Shown here in pieces: positions 51,462 through 61,184 of a DNA stretch of 64,000 nt. Location: NCBI GenBank assembly GCA_034437655.1, contig DAOTTU010000080.1:70680-134679 (forward strand). Direction: 5' to 3'. Position 1 is the first letter of the stretch; each line of letters opens with the position of its first letter. The notes beneath the pieces were generated by a model. That model was not told the DNA's origin and made no database searches. It saw nothing but the letters and a program-made list of their open reading frames with translations. The translations under genes were made by a program, and so were the position numbers. The stretch is from J027 sp034437655. Lineage in GTDB: Bacteria; Chloroflexota; Anaerolineae; Aggregatilineales; J027.

Positions 51462-52661
51462 GTGGCGGAAAACGAAAACAGCGGCGGGTCTTATACAGAG
51501 CTTATTCGCGGCATTATCATCATTGTGCTTAGTGCCATTGGCATTATCTTTGGTGTATTAGCACTCTGGACATTGCGATCTTTCTTATTGATTGCGTTCA
51601 CCTGCTGGGTGTTGTCAATTGCGCTAACCGTACCGATCAATCGGTTACAACGTGCCGGGCTAGAGCGCGGTCCGGCCATTGCCATAACGCTGAGCGGGGC
51701 ATTGTTGCTGCTGCTCCTGACAATCACAGTGGTGCTGCCGCCGATCGTCGGTGAAGTGTTCAACCTGACGGACAACCTGCCCGAAGCGGCTGAGCAAACG
51801 ATCGAAGCATACGAGGATTTTTATCAGGACAACGAAACCTTACAACCCATTTTGCCAGAAATCACTCTGGAGGATTACAACGAGACCTTTGACGATTCAA
51901 ACGATGACGAAGATAATCTCCGCAGCGAACTGGACCTGGCCGGAATCGCAACGTCCGCCATTCCCATTATCGGCGGGCTTGGGAGCTTGATCGGGAACAT
52001 CTTTGCCAATCTATTCATCATCATCGTCATCACAGTGTATCTGGTACTGGACCCCACCATTTACTATCGTGGTATTGTTGCGCTTGTCCCGTCGCATCGA
52101 GAGCAACGCACAATCGAAATCCTTAACATCATCCGGCAAACCGTGATCGCATGGTTGGGGGCGCTCTCTGTCTCCGTAACCTTTACCGCTGTTTCTGTCA
52201 CCATTGCACTTGGCCTGATCTTAAACATCCCGGATCCAATCGCGTTGGGGGTGCTGGCCGGCCTGGGGAGTTTTATTCCATACGTTGGTTTCTACCTGGC
52301 GCTGCTGCCTGTGCTGGTGGTAACGGCTGCGGATGACCCCACCAAGCTGATTCCGGCGCTGATAATCTATGTCATTCTGGGTGAAATTGAATCTAAACTG
52401 GTAACCCCAACCGTTGTCAAAAATGAACTGAACGTTCCGGCGGGGTTGGTGCTGTTGTTCCAATTGATTGCGGCGGCGTACCTGGGCTTTTTTGGTGTGC
52501 TGCTGGCCGTGCCGATTCTGGCGATTCTGGTGACGTTGATTCGCGAACTCTACGTGTATGACCGCCTGCATAAACGTGACAAAGTTCCGCAAGTGACACA
52601 ATCACTTACCGGGAACCTCTCAATTGTATATGATGTATCCGAGCCACCACCAGAAACGTGA
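51462..52661 (+). CDS. AI-2E family (PerM/YhhT-like) transporter
   Basis: A 399-residue integral membrane protein starting at GTG 51462 with AGGAGG six bases upstream. About eight helices: a pair at res. 20-70, one at about 83-105 (ALLLLLLTITVVLPPI), an amphipathic acidic soluble stretch (about 110-160, with DDSNDDEDNL), then helices to 375, including GVLAGLGSFIPYVGFYLALLP, the family signature, and PAGLVLLFQLIAAAYLGFFGVLLAVP. Family members export autoinducer-2, Na+ or other small solutes; substrate unknown. The TATAAT at 51395-51400 may be its -10 box. Confidence 0.9.
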   Translation: MAENENSGGSYTELIRGIIIIVLSAIGIIFGVLALWTLRSFLLIAFTCWVLSIALTVPINRLQRAGLERGPAIAITLSGALLLLLLTITVVLPPIVGEVFNLTDNLPEAAEQTIEAYEDFYQDNETLQPILPEITLEDYNETFDDSNDDEDNLRSELDLAGIATSAIPIIGGLGSLIGNIFANLFIIIVITVYLVLDPTIYYRGIVALVPSHREQRTIEILNIIRQTVIAWLGALSVSVTFTAVSVTIALGLILNIPDPIALGVLAGLGSFIPYVGFYLALLPVLVVTAADDPTKLIPALIIYVILGEIESKLVTPTVVKNELNVPAGLVLLFQLIAAAYLGFFGVLLAVPILAILVTLIRELYVYDRLHKRDKVPQVTQSLTGNLSIVYDVSEPPPET

Positions 52662-52748
52662 GCAAGGCGGCGGTATTGCGCATGGTCCAGTTCGTTGTAC
52701 ACTTGAACCATCTGAAATTTGTGATCGTGAACGATACAGAATGCGCCC

Positions 52749-55412
52749 ATGAATTTAAAACATATCCTACTACTCGCTCTTTGCGTCCTGTTGCCGCTAG
52801 CCGGGAGTGTCCGGGCTCAGGGAGATGGTTCGCTCACGCCGATTGAATTTGGCGAAACCGCGACAGGTACGATTACAACACCCGGCGAGGAATTGACCTT
52901 TCTTTTTGAAGCAAACAGCGGCGACCAGATTACGGCGACTGTAACTGCCGTTGATGGTAGTGTGGCCCCTATCCTTGAGTTGACCACCTTTACGCGCACC
53001 TTGCTTTCCAGTGACACCGATGACGAGGGTGAGGGCCGCGCCCAGCTTACCTATGTCATCCCGGCCAATGGAGCGTACTTGTTAAACGTGCGTGGAGCAA
53101 GCGCCACCACCGGCCCAATTGAAATCACCTTGCAAGCGGGCATCATTCAACCGACACCTGAACCAACTGCTGAGACGGTCTTCACTGCGCCGACCAGCGT
53201 GCCCGGCACCGATAACATCGGAACTGATGACCCAGCTACCGCTACTGACAGCGCCACGACTGCCCCAACTGTACCCACCAATGCGCGCCTGCAACGCATT
53301 GAAATCGGCTCAACAGTCAGTGCCAGCTTACAGGACGATAGTAACTTCAAACTGTATGCGTTCATCGGGCAACCTGAGCAGCAACTGACCATCACGCCCG
53401 ACCCGCGCACCAGTTTTCAACCGCTGTTGGTTTTCTATGACAGTGGCTTTAACGAAATCACTCGCGCCCAACCCGGTGAGCCAATGCAGGTGACGCTCGA
53501 AACCGCTGACCTGTACTTCATCGCGGCGGCGACTTTGCAGCCGGGCCTCGGTGGGCCGTTTGGCTTTAGCTTGCTTGAAGAAACACCAGAAGACCCGACA
53601 CCCGCCACCGCTCCCGGTGATGCGCTGGTATATGGTGATACGGTGCAGGGACTTATCTCGAATAGTGTGCCCTCACAACGCTATCGTTTTCGTGGTGGCA
53701 CAGGCGATACTGTGACCTTCAGCATGGCGACGACTTCAGGTGATTTGGATGCTTATATGCTGTTGGTAGATGCCAGCGGTAATCTGATTGCAGAAGATAA
53801 CGACAGTGGTCAGGACACCAATGCCCAGATGAGTGTCGAATTGCCGGCTGATGGTGACTATTTCATCATTGCGACCCGACGCGGGCAGGAGCAAGGGCTC
53901 ACGGCAGGTGAATTTGTGCTGGCGATAACCTCTAATGCAGAACCGCTCCCGGTCAACGACGCTGCGACCCTACCCGATGATTTTGTGGGTTTACCGACGC
54001 TTGACTATGGCACCAGCGCTGATGGTCGCATCACGGATGTGGTTTTTCAGGAAACCTATGTCTTCTTTGGGCAGGCCGGTGACGCCATTGAAATCGCGAT
54101 GGAAGGCATCAACGGCAGTGGGCTCGACCCGCTGCTGATTCTGCTGGACAACCAACGTATTCCCATTGCTGAAAACGACGACGCTGACGGGCAAAACGCG
54201 CAGATTACGGTAACGTTGCCACAGGCTGGCTATTATGCGATTGTCGCGACACGCTTTGAACTTGACGCTGGAACATCTAGTGGGGAATACACACTAACGC
54301 TAGAGACACAAGCCGACGGCGGAACCATTCCCAGCACCATCGACATTTTCACGCAACTTGACCCTGTCCGCGTGACGCTGGATGCTGCCCCAACCGGGCG
54401 CTTTGCACCGCTCGAGTTTGCTGACGTGTATACCTTCTCTGTGGCGCAAGGGGCGTTAATTGACATGGCGATCACTACAGCAGACAACAGCCTTGCGACA
54501 ATTATCCTCACTGACAGTGACCTGAACTTCATTGCAGCCACCAATAACGGCATCATTCTCGCGCAGACAGCCCCTTCCAGCGACGATTATCTGGCTTTTG
54601 TTGCCCCGCAGGCCGGCCCAGCGGCAAATGTGTCCGGGCAATTCACTGTCACGCTCAATGCAGATGCAGTGCGGGCGGCTGCCAATCGGGACGAGACGGA
54701 AGCGGCCCCCATCACGTATGGCTCAACTGTGCGCGGCACCATCACCGATGAGCAACCACAGGTGCGCTATGTCTTCCAGGCACGTGCGGGCGATGTTGCG
54801 GAAATCGCAATGACGGCCACAGGCGCTCAGTCGCTCGATACGTTAGTCCAGTTACGTGATGCCGAGGGCGACCTTGTCGAAGAAAATGACGACATTGACC
54901 CGGGTATTGTCCGGAACTCGTTCTTGAGCGTCGAAATTCCAGCCGACGGTGAATATATCATTGTCGCCACGCGCTATTCTGGCACCACTGGCCCGATCAC
55001 GACCGGGGATTTCTCGTTGTCGTTGGACTATCAAGACCCCGTATTTGCAGCGGTAGACCGTCAAGCCAATGAAATCGGCTATAACGAAACCATCAACGGT
55101 ACCATTTCTGATGAGGTGCGGCTGCGCTTTTTCTACTTTGAAGGAAATCAAGGTGACAATATCGTCGTTGAGGTTGATGCAACAGAAGGGAACCTGGATG
55201 GTGTCCTGTACCTCTATGGCGTTACCACGACAGGTGACTATGTGCTACTGTCTGTAAACGATGATAGTGAGTTAGGCAATACATTGGACCCACGCATTGA
55301 ATACACTCTGCCACGCACCGGGGGCTATCTCCTTGCGGTGACGCGCTTTGAAGACGGTGAACGTGAACCCAGCGCCGGTGAATTCACCTTGCGGATTACG
55401 GAGCAAGAATAG
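52749..55412 (+). CDS. secreted multi-PPC-domain protein
   Basis: An 887-residue exported protein made almost only of bacterial pre-peptidase C-terminal (PPC) beta-sandwich domains. Signal peptide MNLKHILLLALCVLLPLAGSVRA. About seven modules follow, each with the recurring pattern YGxTVxGxI, YxFxAxxGD, SxDxYLxLxDxxGxLIAENDD and LPADGxYxIxATR (for example LPADGDYFIIATR, IPADGEYIIVATR). A Thr/Pro linker lies at about 135-180 (PTPEPTAETVFTAPT). No peptidase is attached. PPC domains bind surfaces or ligands. Its stop shares one base with the start of the next PPC gene. Confidence 0.88.
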   Translation: MNLKHILLLALCVLLPLAGSVRAQGDGSLTPIEFGETATGTITTPGEELTFLFEANSGDQITATVTAVDGSVAPILELTTFTRTLLSSDTDDEGEGRAQLTYVIPANGAYLLNVRGASATTGPIEITLQAGIIQPTPEPTAETVFTAPTSVPGTDNIGTDDPATATDSATTAPTVPTNARLQRIEIGSTVSASLQDDSNFKLYAFIGQPEQQLTITPDPRTSFQPLLVFYDSGFNEITRAQPGEPMQVTLETADLYFIAAATLQPGLGGPFGFSLLEETPEDPTPATAPGDALVYGDTVQGLISNSVPSQRYRFRGGTGDTVTFSMATTSGDLDAYMLLVDASGNLIAEDNDSGQDTNAQMSVELPADGDYFIIATRRGQEQGLTAGEFVLAITSNAEPLPVNDAATLPDDFVGLPTLDYGTSADGRITDVVFQETYVFFGQAGDAIEIAMEGINGSGLDPLLILLDNQRIPIAENDDADGQNAQITVTLPQAGYYAIVATRFELDAGTSSGEYTLTLETQADGGTIPSTIDIFTQLDPVRVTLDAAPTGRFAPLEFADVYTFSVAQGALIDMAITTADNSLATIILTDSDLNFIAATNNGIILAQTAPSSDDYLAFVAPQAGPAANVSGQFTVTLNADAVRAAANRDETEAAPITYGSTVRGTITDEQPQVRYVFQARAGDVAEIAMTATGAQSLDTLVQLRDAEGDLVEENDDIDPGIVRNSFLSVEIPADGEYIIVATRYSGTTGPITTGDFSLSLDYQDPVFAAVDRQANEIGYNETINGTISDEVRLRFFYFEGNQGDNIVVEVDATEGNLDGVLYLYGVTTTGDYVLLSVNDDSELGNTLDPRIEYTLPRTGGYLLAVTRFEDGEREPSAGEFTLRITEQE

Positions 55413-56935
55413 TGCGGTGGTGGCAGTGGTTGGTGACGATTCTCATCGGTTTTCTGATGCTGGTGGGGCCGTCTTCAGGGCATGCTATACCGCCCATACA
55501 AAGTAACATTGCATTTGGCGAGGTCGTCGAAGGCAACATATCAGAAGATGATTATCGCCAGCAATATACCTTTACCGGACGTGCCGGGCAGGTTGCAACC
55601 ATTACAATGGAAACACAACGCGGCACATTGGACCCCTACTTGCTGCTTGTCACGCAGGATGGCGCGGTCATTGCCTTTAATGATGATGATACCGACACGA
55701 TTGTACCAGCACGTGATGCGGCCTTGCGCTCGGTTGTGTTACCACAAGACGGAATATACACCATTATCGCGACGCGCTTCGGGCAGGCACACGGTACCAC
55801 AACGGGCGACTATACGCTGACGCTTGATGTTCTTGGCACGGCCATTGCCCCCGTTAATGAAAACGATGATAGCTTGCTGCGCTACGGCGATGACGTGGTG
55901 GGCACCATCAGCGATGAACAACCCTATGTCATCTATCGGCTAGCTGCACAGCGCGGTGATGTCATCAATATTTCACTGGTGCGCGTAGGTGGAAACCTGG
56001 ACCCGCAGCTTGACTTCTTTGACCCGGTTGGTCAATTCCTCATCAATGGTGACGATGATCGTGCCAGTGGTAGCCTGAACGCCCGCATCGCAAATTATAT
56101 GATCCCGGCCGATGGCGTGTACTTTATCCAGGCGACACGCTACGGTGGCGAGCGTGGCACAACCAGCGGACTCTTTACGCTTGAAATCTCAGTAACGCCC
56201 CTCGAGCAACTGGGCACACGCCCGGCTACTGCACGGTTTTTGATGCCAGGCACTACGGAAACAGCAACGCTCACTGCCGACGCCGCAACCCGGTTTTTCC
56301 GCTTCGATGCAAATCGCGGTGACATTGTTACGGTCACTGTTGAACGGTCAGAGGGCGACTTTGTGCCGCGTGTGCGGTTGGTCCGTAACGACAATCTGCT
56401 GCAACTGGCCGACAGTGCTACCATCGACCCGGAAGATGAAGCTGTAGCGCGTCTCCCGGGTGTGTCCCTTACGGCAAATGGGGTTTATTTGCTTATCGTG
56501 TCAGCAGTCGAAGAAGATGACGTAGACGAGCCGACGCAAGGAGAGTTCAGCATAACCGTCAGCACCCGACCCGGGATTGCAGCCGCGGGGGTGTTAGAAA
56601 TTGTCTATGATGGGCAGATTTTTGGCCAAATTACGGAAACCGACTTTGCGAATCGGTACTTATTTGTCGGTGAAGCCGGCGACGTTGTGACCATCACCAT
56701 GCGCCGCACTGAGGGCGATCTTGACCCGCTGCTTACATTGCTTGATGATGACAATAAACAACTTATCGCGGATGACGATGGGTTTGCAGAGAACAGCCAG
56801 GATGCTCAAATTCAAGAGTTTACGTTGCCAGCAGATGGTATTTACTACATAGAGGCATCGCGCTTTCAACGGGCATTTGGTGTGACCACTGGTGACTATA
56901 CCCTGCGTCTGTCTGGTGACACAGAGTTAAATTAA
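55412..56935 (+). CDS. secreted PPC-domain protein, second of the pair
   Basis: A 507-residue exported protein starting at GTG 55412 that overlaps the previous stop by one base, so translation is coupled. The signal peptide is WWQWLVTILIGFLMLVGPSSG. Four PPC modules follow, with repeated FGEVVEGNI, YTFTGRAGQVATITM, NDDDTD and LPQDGIYTIIATRFG patterns. The Asp-rich turns (NDDD, GDDDR) suggest calcium or other ligand loops, an inference. No catalytic domain. Together with the first gene it forms a two-gene cell-surface module. Confidence 0.87.
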   Translation: MRWWQWLVTILIGFLMLVGPSSGHAIPPIQSNIAFGEVVEGNISEDDYRQQYTFTGRAGQVATITMETQRGTLDPYLLLVTQDGAVIAFNDDDTDTIVPARDAALRSVVLPQDGIYTIIATRFGQAHGTTTGDYTLTLDVLGTAIAPVNENDDSLLRYGDDVVGTISDEQPYVIYRLAAQRGDVINISLVRVGGNLDPQLDFFDPVGQFLINGDDDRASGSLNARIANYMIPADGVYFIQATRYGGERGTTSGLFTLEISVTPLEQLGTRPATARFLMPGTTETATLTADAATRFFRFDANRGDIVTVTVERSEGDFVPRVRLVRNDNLLQLADSATIDPEDEAVARLPGVSLTANGVYLLIVSAVEEDDVDEPTQGEFSITVSTRPGIAAAGVLEIVYDGQIFGQITETDFANRYLFVGEAGDVVTITMRRTEGDLDPLLTLLDDDNKQLIADDDGFAENSQDAQIQEFTLPADGIYYIEASRFQRAFGVTTGDYTLRLSGDTELN

Positions 56936-57040
56936 CGCTTGTTTGCGCTGCTTGCACCCGTTACCATCCAGAGGCATTAGCCACAATAACCTATTTTGAC
57001 TCACCCGATTTGAGCGCGACAGAAAGCTGACTATGAATTC

Positions 57041-58399
57041 ATGACGTTGAGCTATGCACAGGCCAACCAGCTCTTAAACACCCTGCTCGCCCGGCATCGT
57101 CACCCGACTGCGACCACTGCTGAACAAATTCTGTATCGTGAGCGTCAGTTATTGCAAGGGGTGGGTAACCCACACGAGCGTTACCCCACCATTCATATCA
57201 CCGGGACAAAAGGCAAGGGCTCAACCGCAGCCATGCTGGCCAGTGCCCTACAAGCGGCTGGCTATCGGGTTGGGTTGTATACGTCACCACACCTGCACGA
57301 CGTCCGTGAACGGGTGATGATTAACGGTGTCCAGATTGCAGAGGACGACTTTGCATGGCATATGTCGCGGTTGCAGACAAGTCTACAGGCGCTGGGTGAG
57401 GTGAGGTGGTTTGAGGTCATCACAGCGCTGGCTTTTGACTATTTCGCAGCACAACACGTTGACATTGCGGTTATTGAGGCTGGCATGGGTGGCCGCCGCG
57501 ATGCAACGACTGTGATCACGCCTATACTGAGCATTCTCACGAGCCTCAGCTTTGACCATACACATTTGTTCGGGCGCTCATTGGAAGCCATAGCAGAAGA
57601 AAAAGCTGGCATCATCAAGACAGAGGTGCCTGTTGTCAGTGCGCCCCAACCCGAAATTGTGCTGAACGTCTTTCAGCGTGTCGCAGCGAACCTTGCAGCG
57701 CCATTAACCATCATTGGAGCGGATATACCCTATCAACTCGCCTCGCCGAACTTGCAGGGCCAACGTGTGCGTATAGGTAATCCTTTGCATGGGCGCATTT
57801 TACAAACAAACCTGATCGGTCAACATCAGGGCATTAATGCCGCTGTAGCGGTTGCTGCCGTCGATCAGCTTCGTGCGAACGACTGGCAGGTGGACGACAC
57901 TGCGCTACGCTATGGGCTACAAAATGTGCAGTGGCCCGGTCGTTTTGAATTAATGCCGACCCGGCCGCAAGTTATTCTCGACGCTGCCCACAATCCTGCC
58001 TCAATGGCATATTTCATGGATACACTGGTGCAATTGTATCCTGCGCAGCACCTGACGCTTGTTTTCGGGGCAAGTGCTGATAAAAATATGTCTGCAATGC
58101 TTGGTCATTTCCTGGGGCGTGCAGAGCGTCTCATGCTAACGCAAGCCAGTAGCGGGCGTGCAGCATCACCAACAACGTTGCATTCAGCAGCAGAAGCAGT
58201 CGGCTTCAAATCACAACTGTTGACCACGGCTGACAGTTTGCAGACAGCGTTTAACGAGGCTTATGCTGCCACCCCATCGCGCGGGGTCGTGGTGGTGACG
58301 GGTTCGGTGTATCTGGTTGGTGAGGCACGTGTATTACTCACTGCTAAAGGTACCATCACAGCACAGAATGCTATGGCTGATGAGGTGCAACAGTTATAA
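57041..58399 (+). CDS. folC: bifunctional folylpolyglutamate/dihydrofolate synthase
   Basis: Adds glutamate to dihydropteroate or tetrahydrofolate; a Mur-ligase-fold ATPase of 452 aa, cytoplasmic. The ATP loop is ITGTKGKGSTAAMLAS (res. 53-68), preceded by the folate-loop region HERYPTIH. Further signatures are YTSPHLHDVRERVMING, VIEAGMGGRRDATTV, FDHTHLFG, EKAGIIK and DAAHNPASM. ATG 57041 has no strong ribosome site. A promoter for the following glycan genes lies between folC and rmlD, so folC is a separate unit. Confidence 0.94.
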   Translation: MTLSYAQANQLLNTLLARHRHPTATTAEQILYRERQLLQGVGNPHERYPTIHITGTKGKGSTAAMLASALQAAGYRVGLYTSPHLHDVRERVMINGVQIAEDDFAWHMSRLQTSLQALGEVRWFEVITALAFDYFAAQHVDIAVIEAGMGGRRDATTVITPILSILTSLSFDHTHLFGRSLEAIAEEKAGIIKTEVPVVSAPQPEIVLNVFQRVAANLAAPLTIIGADIPYQLASPNLQGQRVRIGNPLHGRILQTNLIGQHQGINAAVAVAAVDQLRANDWQVDDTALRYGLQNVQWPGRFELMPTRPQVILDAAHNPASMAYFMDTLVQLYPAQHLTLVFGASADKNMSAMLGHFLGRAERLMLTQASSGRAASPTTLHSAAEAVGFKSQLLTTADSLQTAFNEAYAATPSRGVVVVTGSVYLVGEARVLLTAKGTITAQNAMADEVQQL

Positions 58400-58444
58400 G
58401 TAGCCACCTGTCAGTGTGACGCGGGTATGGCGTTCTACAATCGT

Positions 58445-58474
58445 TTGATTTTGCGCTGATGTATTCGATATAAT
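58445..58474 (+). promoter_or_regulatory. promoter for the glycan gene block
   Basis: TTGATT (58445-58450), 18-base spacer, TATAAT (58469-58474); the rmlD-like ATG lies 34 bases downstream. Confidence 0.65.
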
Positions 58475-58508
58475 GCCTGTGCAGTTGCTTGAAGAGGGAG
58501 AAGTTTGA

Positions 58509-59378
58509 ATGCGAATCCTGGTGACAGGAGCGAACGGCCAATTGGGGCGTGTACTGGTTGACAAGCTATCTGCTGAGCATGACGTAACCGGGGTAGACAC
58601 TGACACCTGCGATGTCACTGATTTACAAGCGGTGAAGTCAACCTTTGCAGACAGTCGCCCTGAACTGGTTTTGCACGCCGCCGCCCTGACCAAAGTTGAC
58701 TATTGCGCTGAAAACCCGGACGAAGCGCTCCGGGTGAACGGCTACGGTACCTATAACGTTGCCCTGACCTGTCAGCAGCATGACGCGCCGTTAATGTATG
58801 TCAGCAGCAACGAAGTCTTTGATGGCCAAAACCCGGCTGCTTATCTTGAACACGATGCCACCCATGCCATCAATCCCTATGGCTACAGCAAACTGGTCGG
58901 TGAACGGTTGTTGCGTGACCTGTTGAATAAATTCTATATCGTGCGGACGTCGTGGTTGTTTGGGCATGGTGGGCGTAACTTTATTCACGCTATTTTGAAC
59001 CGCGCTCAAGAAGGCAAACCGCTACGTGTGGTCGTGAATGAGGTCGCAACCCCAACTTATGTCAATGATCTAGCTGAAGCGATGATTCAACTTGCCGCCA
59101 CTGCACAGTATGGCATTTATCATCTGGTGAATGATGGCCGTGCCTCGCGTTGGGCCTTTGCCCGGCATGTGCTGGACATCACTGGCTATCAAGACACGCC
59201 TATTGAGCGCATCAGTTCCTACGAATATCCGCGTGCCTCTACCCCACCCGAGTATTCAGTGTTGCGCAATTTTGCTGCCAGCAACAGCGGCATTACGCTG
59301 CGCAGTTGGCGCGAAGCCGTCACTGCCTTTTGCGTAGCGGAAAACCTGATTGAAGGTGAAAGCGTGACTGATGTTTAA
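58509..59378 (+). CDS. dTDP-4-dehydrorhamnose reductase-like protein
   Basis: A 289-residue extended short-chain dehydrogenase of the RmlD type, which reduces dTDP-4-keto-rhamnose to dTDP-rhamnose. VTGANGQLGRVLVDKL (res. 5-20) is the NAD(P) loop, LVLHAAALTKVDYCAENPD the next strand, and NPYGYSKLVGE holds the YxxxK pair. GAGGGAG precedes the ATG. No rmlA, rmlB or rmlC is in the window. It heads a block with two GT2 glycosyltransferases; the next gene starts eight bases before this one stops. Confidence 0.85.
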   Translation: MRILVTGANGQLGRVLVDKLSAEHDVTGVDTDTCDVTDLQAVKSTFADSRPELVLHAAALTKVDYCAENPDEALRVNGYGTYNVALTCQQHDAPLMYVSSNEVFDGQNPAAYLEHDATHAINPYGYSKLVGERLLRDLLNKFYIVRTSWLFGHGGRNFIHAILNRAQEGKPLRVVVNEVATPTYVNDLAEAMIQLAATAQYGIYHLVNDGRASRWAFARHVLDITGYQDTPIERISSYEYPRASTPPEYSVLRNFAASNSGITLRSWREAVTAFCVAENLIEGESVTDV

Positions 59379-60408
59379 AGCACCACTGGTGCCGGGCCGG
59401 GTGTCGGTCGTTATTCCCCACTGGAACGGCAAACGCTTTCTTGAAACTTGCCTGACTGCATTGCGCAACCAGCAGTACCACGATGTTGAGGTTATCGTCG
59501 CGGACAACGCTTCAACAGATGGCTCGCAGGCATACATCCGTGAACACTTTCCAGAGGTCATCATTGAGCAGTTACCGCAAAACCGTGGGTTCACTGGTGC
59601 TTGTAATGCCGGGATGCAGGTCGCCAGCGGCGAATTTATCGCGTTGCTGAACAACGACACTGAAGTTGCGCCAGATTGGTTACAAGAAGTGGTGTCTGGT
59701 TTCATGCGCTATCCAGAAGCGGGAGCAGTAGCGTCAAAGATGCTGCTATTTCATCAGCGCGACCACATTCACACCGCCGGAGACTTCTATCGCGTGGATG
59801 GTCGTCCGGTCAATCGTGGTGTCTGGCAACAAGATACCGGGCAATATGACCGCGAAGAATACGTCTTTTCGGCGTGTGGTGGCTCTAGTATCTATCGGCG
59901 GCAAATGCTCGAGGACGTCGGGTTGTTAGATGATCGCTTTTTCTATTCGGTCGAAGATGTTGATCTCGGTTGGCGGTCGCAACTGATGGGCTATCAATGT
60001 GTTTATATTCCCACAGCGGTAGTCTATCACGAACTGGCCGCCAGTGGTGCGGGTGTCACGGCCGGGTTCTACTCCATGCGCAACATAATCTATACGATGA
60101 TGAAAAACTATCCCGGGCCGTTGTTGCGGCAACATTGGCGCGACATCTTGCGCTATCAGTGGGCTGAAACTAAAGTATTGCTACGCCATTTGTATAATCG
60201 CACAGACCGGGCCAAACTACGTGGTAAATTGGTGGGGATGCTCACCATGTGGAAGTTTTTGAAAACCCGCCGCCAGCTCCAGGCACAACGGCGGGTGACT
60301 GTGGACTATTTAGGGCAGATACTGAGCCCGGTGCCCGCTTCTGAAGAAGACGATGTGTCTTTGCCGATGTCTTTACCCAGTACTGCACCCACAAGGAGAC
60401 CCGCGTGA
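59371..60408 (+). CDS. GT2-family glycosyltransferase (rhamnosyltransferase-like)
   Basis: A 345-residue inverting glycosyltransferase. GT-A elements: VSVVIPHWNGKRFLETCLTAL, VIVADNASTDGSQAYI, NRGFTGACNAGMQVASG and the metal-binding LLNNDTEV; later ACGGSSIYRRQMLEDVG and VEDVDLGWRSQLMGY. This set is common in rhamnosyltransferases, consistent with the dTDP-rhamnose-type gene upstream. The tail (res. 260-345) is basic and probably membrane-associated. It overlaps both neighbours (8 and 4 bases). Confidence 0.88.
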   Translation: MFKAPLVPGRVSVVIPHWNGKRFLETCLTALRNQQYHDVEVIVADNASTDGSQAYIREHFPEVIIEQLPQNRGFTGACNAGMQVASGEFIALLNNDTEVAPDWLQEVVSGFMRYPEAGAVASKMLLFHQRDHIHTAGDFYRVDGRPVNRGVWQQDTGQYDREEYVFSACGGSSIYRRQMLEDVGLLDDRFFYSVEDVDLGWRSQLMGYQCVYIPTAVVYHELAASGAGVTAGFYSMRNIIYTMMKNYPGPLLRQHWRDILRYQWAETKVLLRHLYNRTDRAKLRGKLVGMLTMWKFLKTRRQLQAQRRVTVDYLGQILSPVPASEEDDVSLPMSLPSTAPTRRPA

Positions 60409-61172
60409 CTGCTGTGCCTTCGTTGTCTATCGTGGTTCCGGCCTATAACGAAGCTGAAGAAGACCGACTCCCTGCCAGCCTGCGACAAATTGCTGCCTTC
60501 GTACAGTCGCAGAATTTCCCCATTGAAGTCATTATTGTCAACAATAACAGCACCGACGGCACCCAGGCACTCATTGATACGGCTGCTGCTGAATATGACT
60601 TCATCAAGCCAATGTTTGAAGGGATACAGGGTAAGGGTGCAGCCGTGCGGACCGGGATGCTAGCTGCGCAATACGAATACGTCTTTATCTGCGACGCTGA
60701 CCTCTCCATGCCCATTGAGCAAGTGATGAAGTTTTTGCCACCACACATTGAGAATTATGACGTGGCAATTGGCAGCCGCGAAGGCCCCGGCGCTGAACGC
60801 ATTAATGAACCTGAATTTCGACATATCATTGGGCGCGTGTTCAATTTTATTGTGCGGTTGTTTGCGGTGCGGGGCTTTCAAGATACGCAATGTGGGTTCA
60901 AGAGCTTTCGGCGTGAGATTGCACAGGAATTGTTACCGCTCCAGACCAACGTCGGCTGGACATTTGACGTTGAGCTGCTCCATATTGCGCAAAAACGCAG
61001 GCATAAAATCGTGGCGGTGCCGATCACGTGGTATTACAAAGAACACTCTAAGATCAAGCCGCTCTCGGACGGGCTAAAAATGCTCCGCGATGTCATCACA
61101 ATCCGCATGCAGTCCATGCGTGGTGTATACAATACCGCTCCTCAACCTACTGAACACCCTTCAACAGAATAA
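60405..61172 (+). CDS. GT2 glycosyltransferase, dolichyl-phosphate glucosyltransferase type
   Basis: A 255-residue GT2 enzyme of the DPM1/ALG5 group, which moves a sugar from a nucleotide donor to a polyprenyl phosphate. GTG start overlaps the previous stop. Motifs: LSIVVPAYNEAEEDRLP, IVNNNSTDGTQALID, GKGAAVRTGMLAAQYEYVFI and CDADLSMPIEQVMKF (DAD metal site), then GSREGPGAERINEP, RHIIGRVFNFIVRLF, DTQCGFKSFRRE and VPITWYYKEHSKIKPLSDG. No C-terminal membrane helices, unlike longer relatives. It ends the block and converges with plsC. Confidence 0.9.
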   Translation: MTAVPSLSIVVPAYNEAEEDRLPASLRQIAAFVQSQNFPIEVIIVNNNSTDGTQALIDTAAAEYDFIKPMFEGIQGKGAAVRTGMLAAQYEYVFICDADLSMPIEQVMKFLPPHIENYDVAIGSREGPGAERINEPEFRHIIGRVFNFIVRLFAVRGFQDTQCGFKSFRREIAQELLPLQTNVGWTFDVELLHIAQKRRHKIVAVPITWYYKEHSKIKPLSDGLKMLRDVITIRMQSMRGVYNTAPQPTEHPSTE

Positions 61173-61184
61173 AAACCGCTGTCT

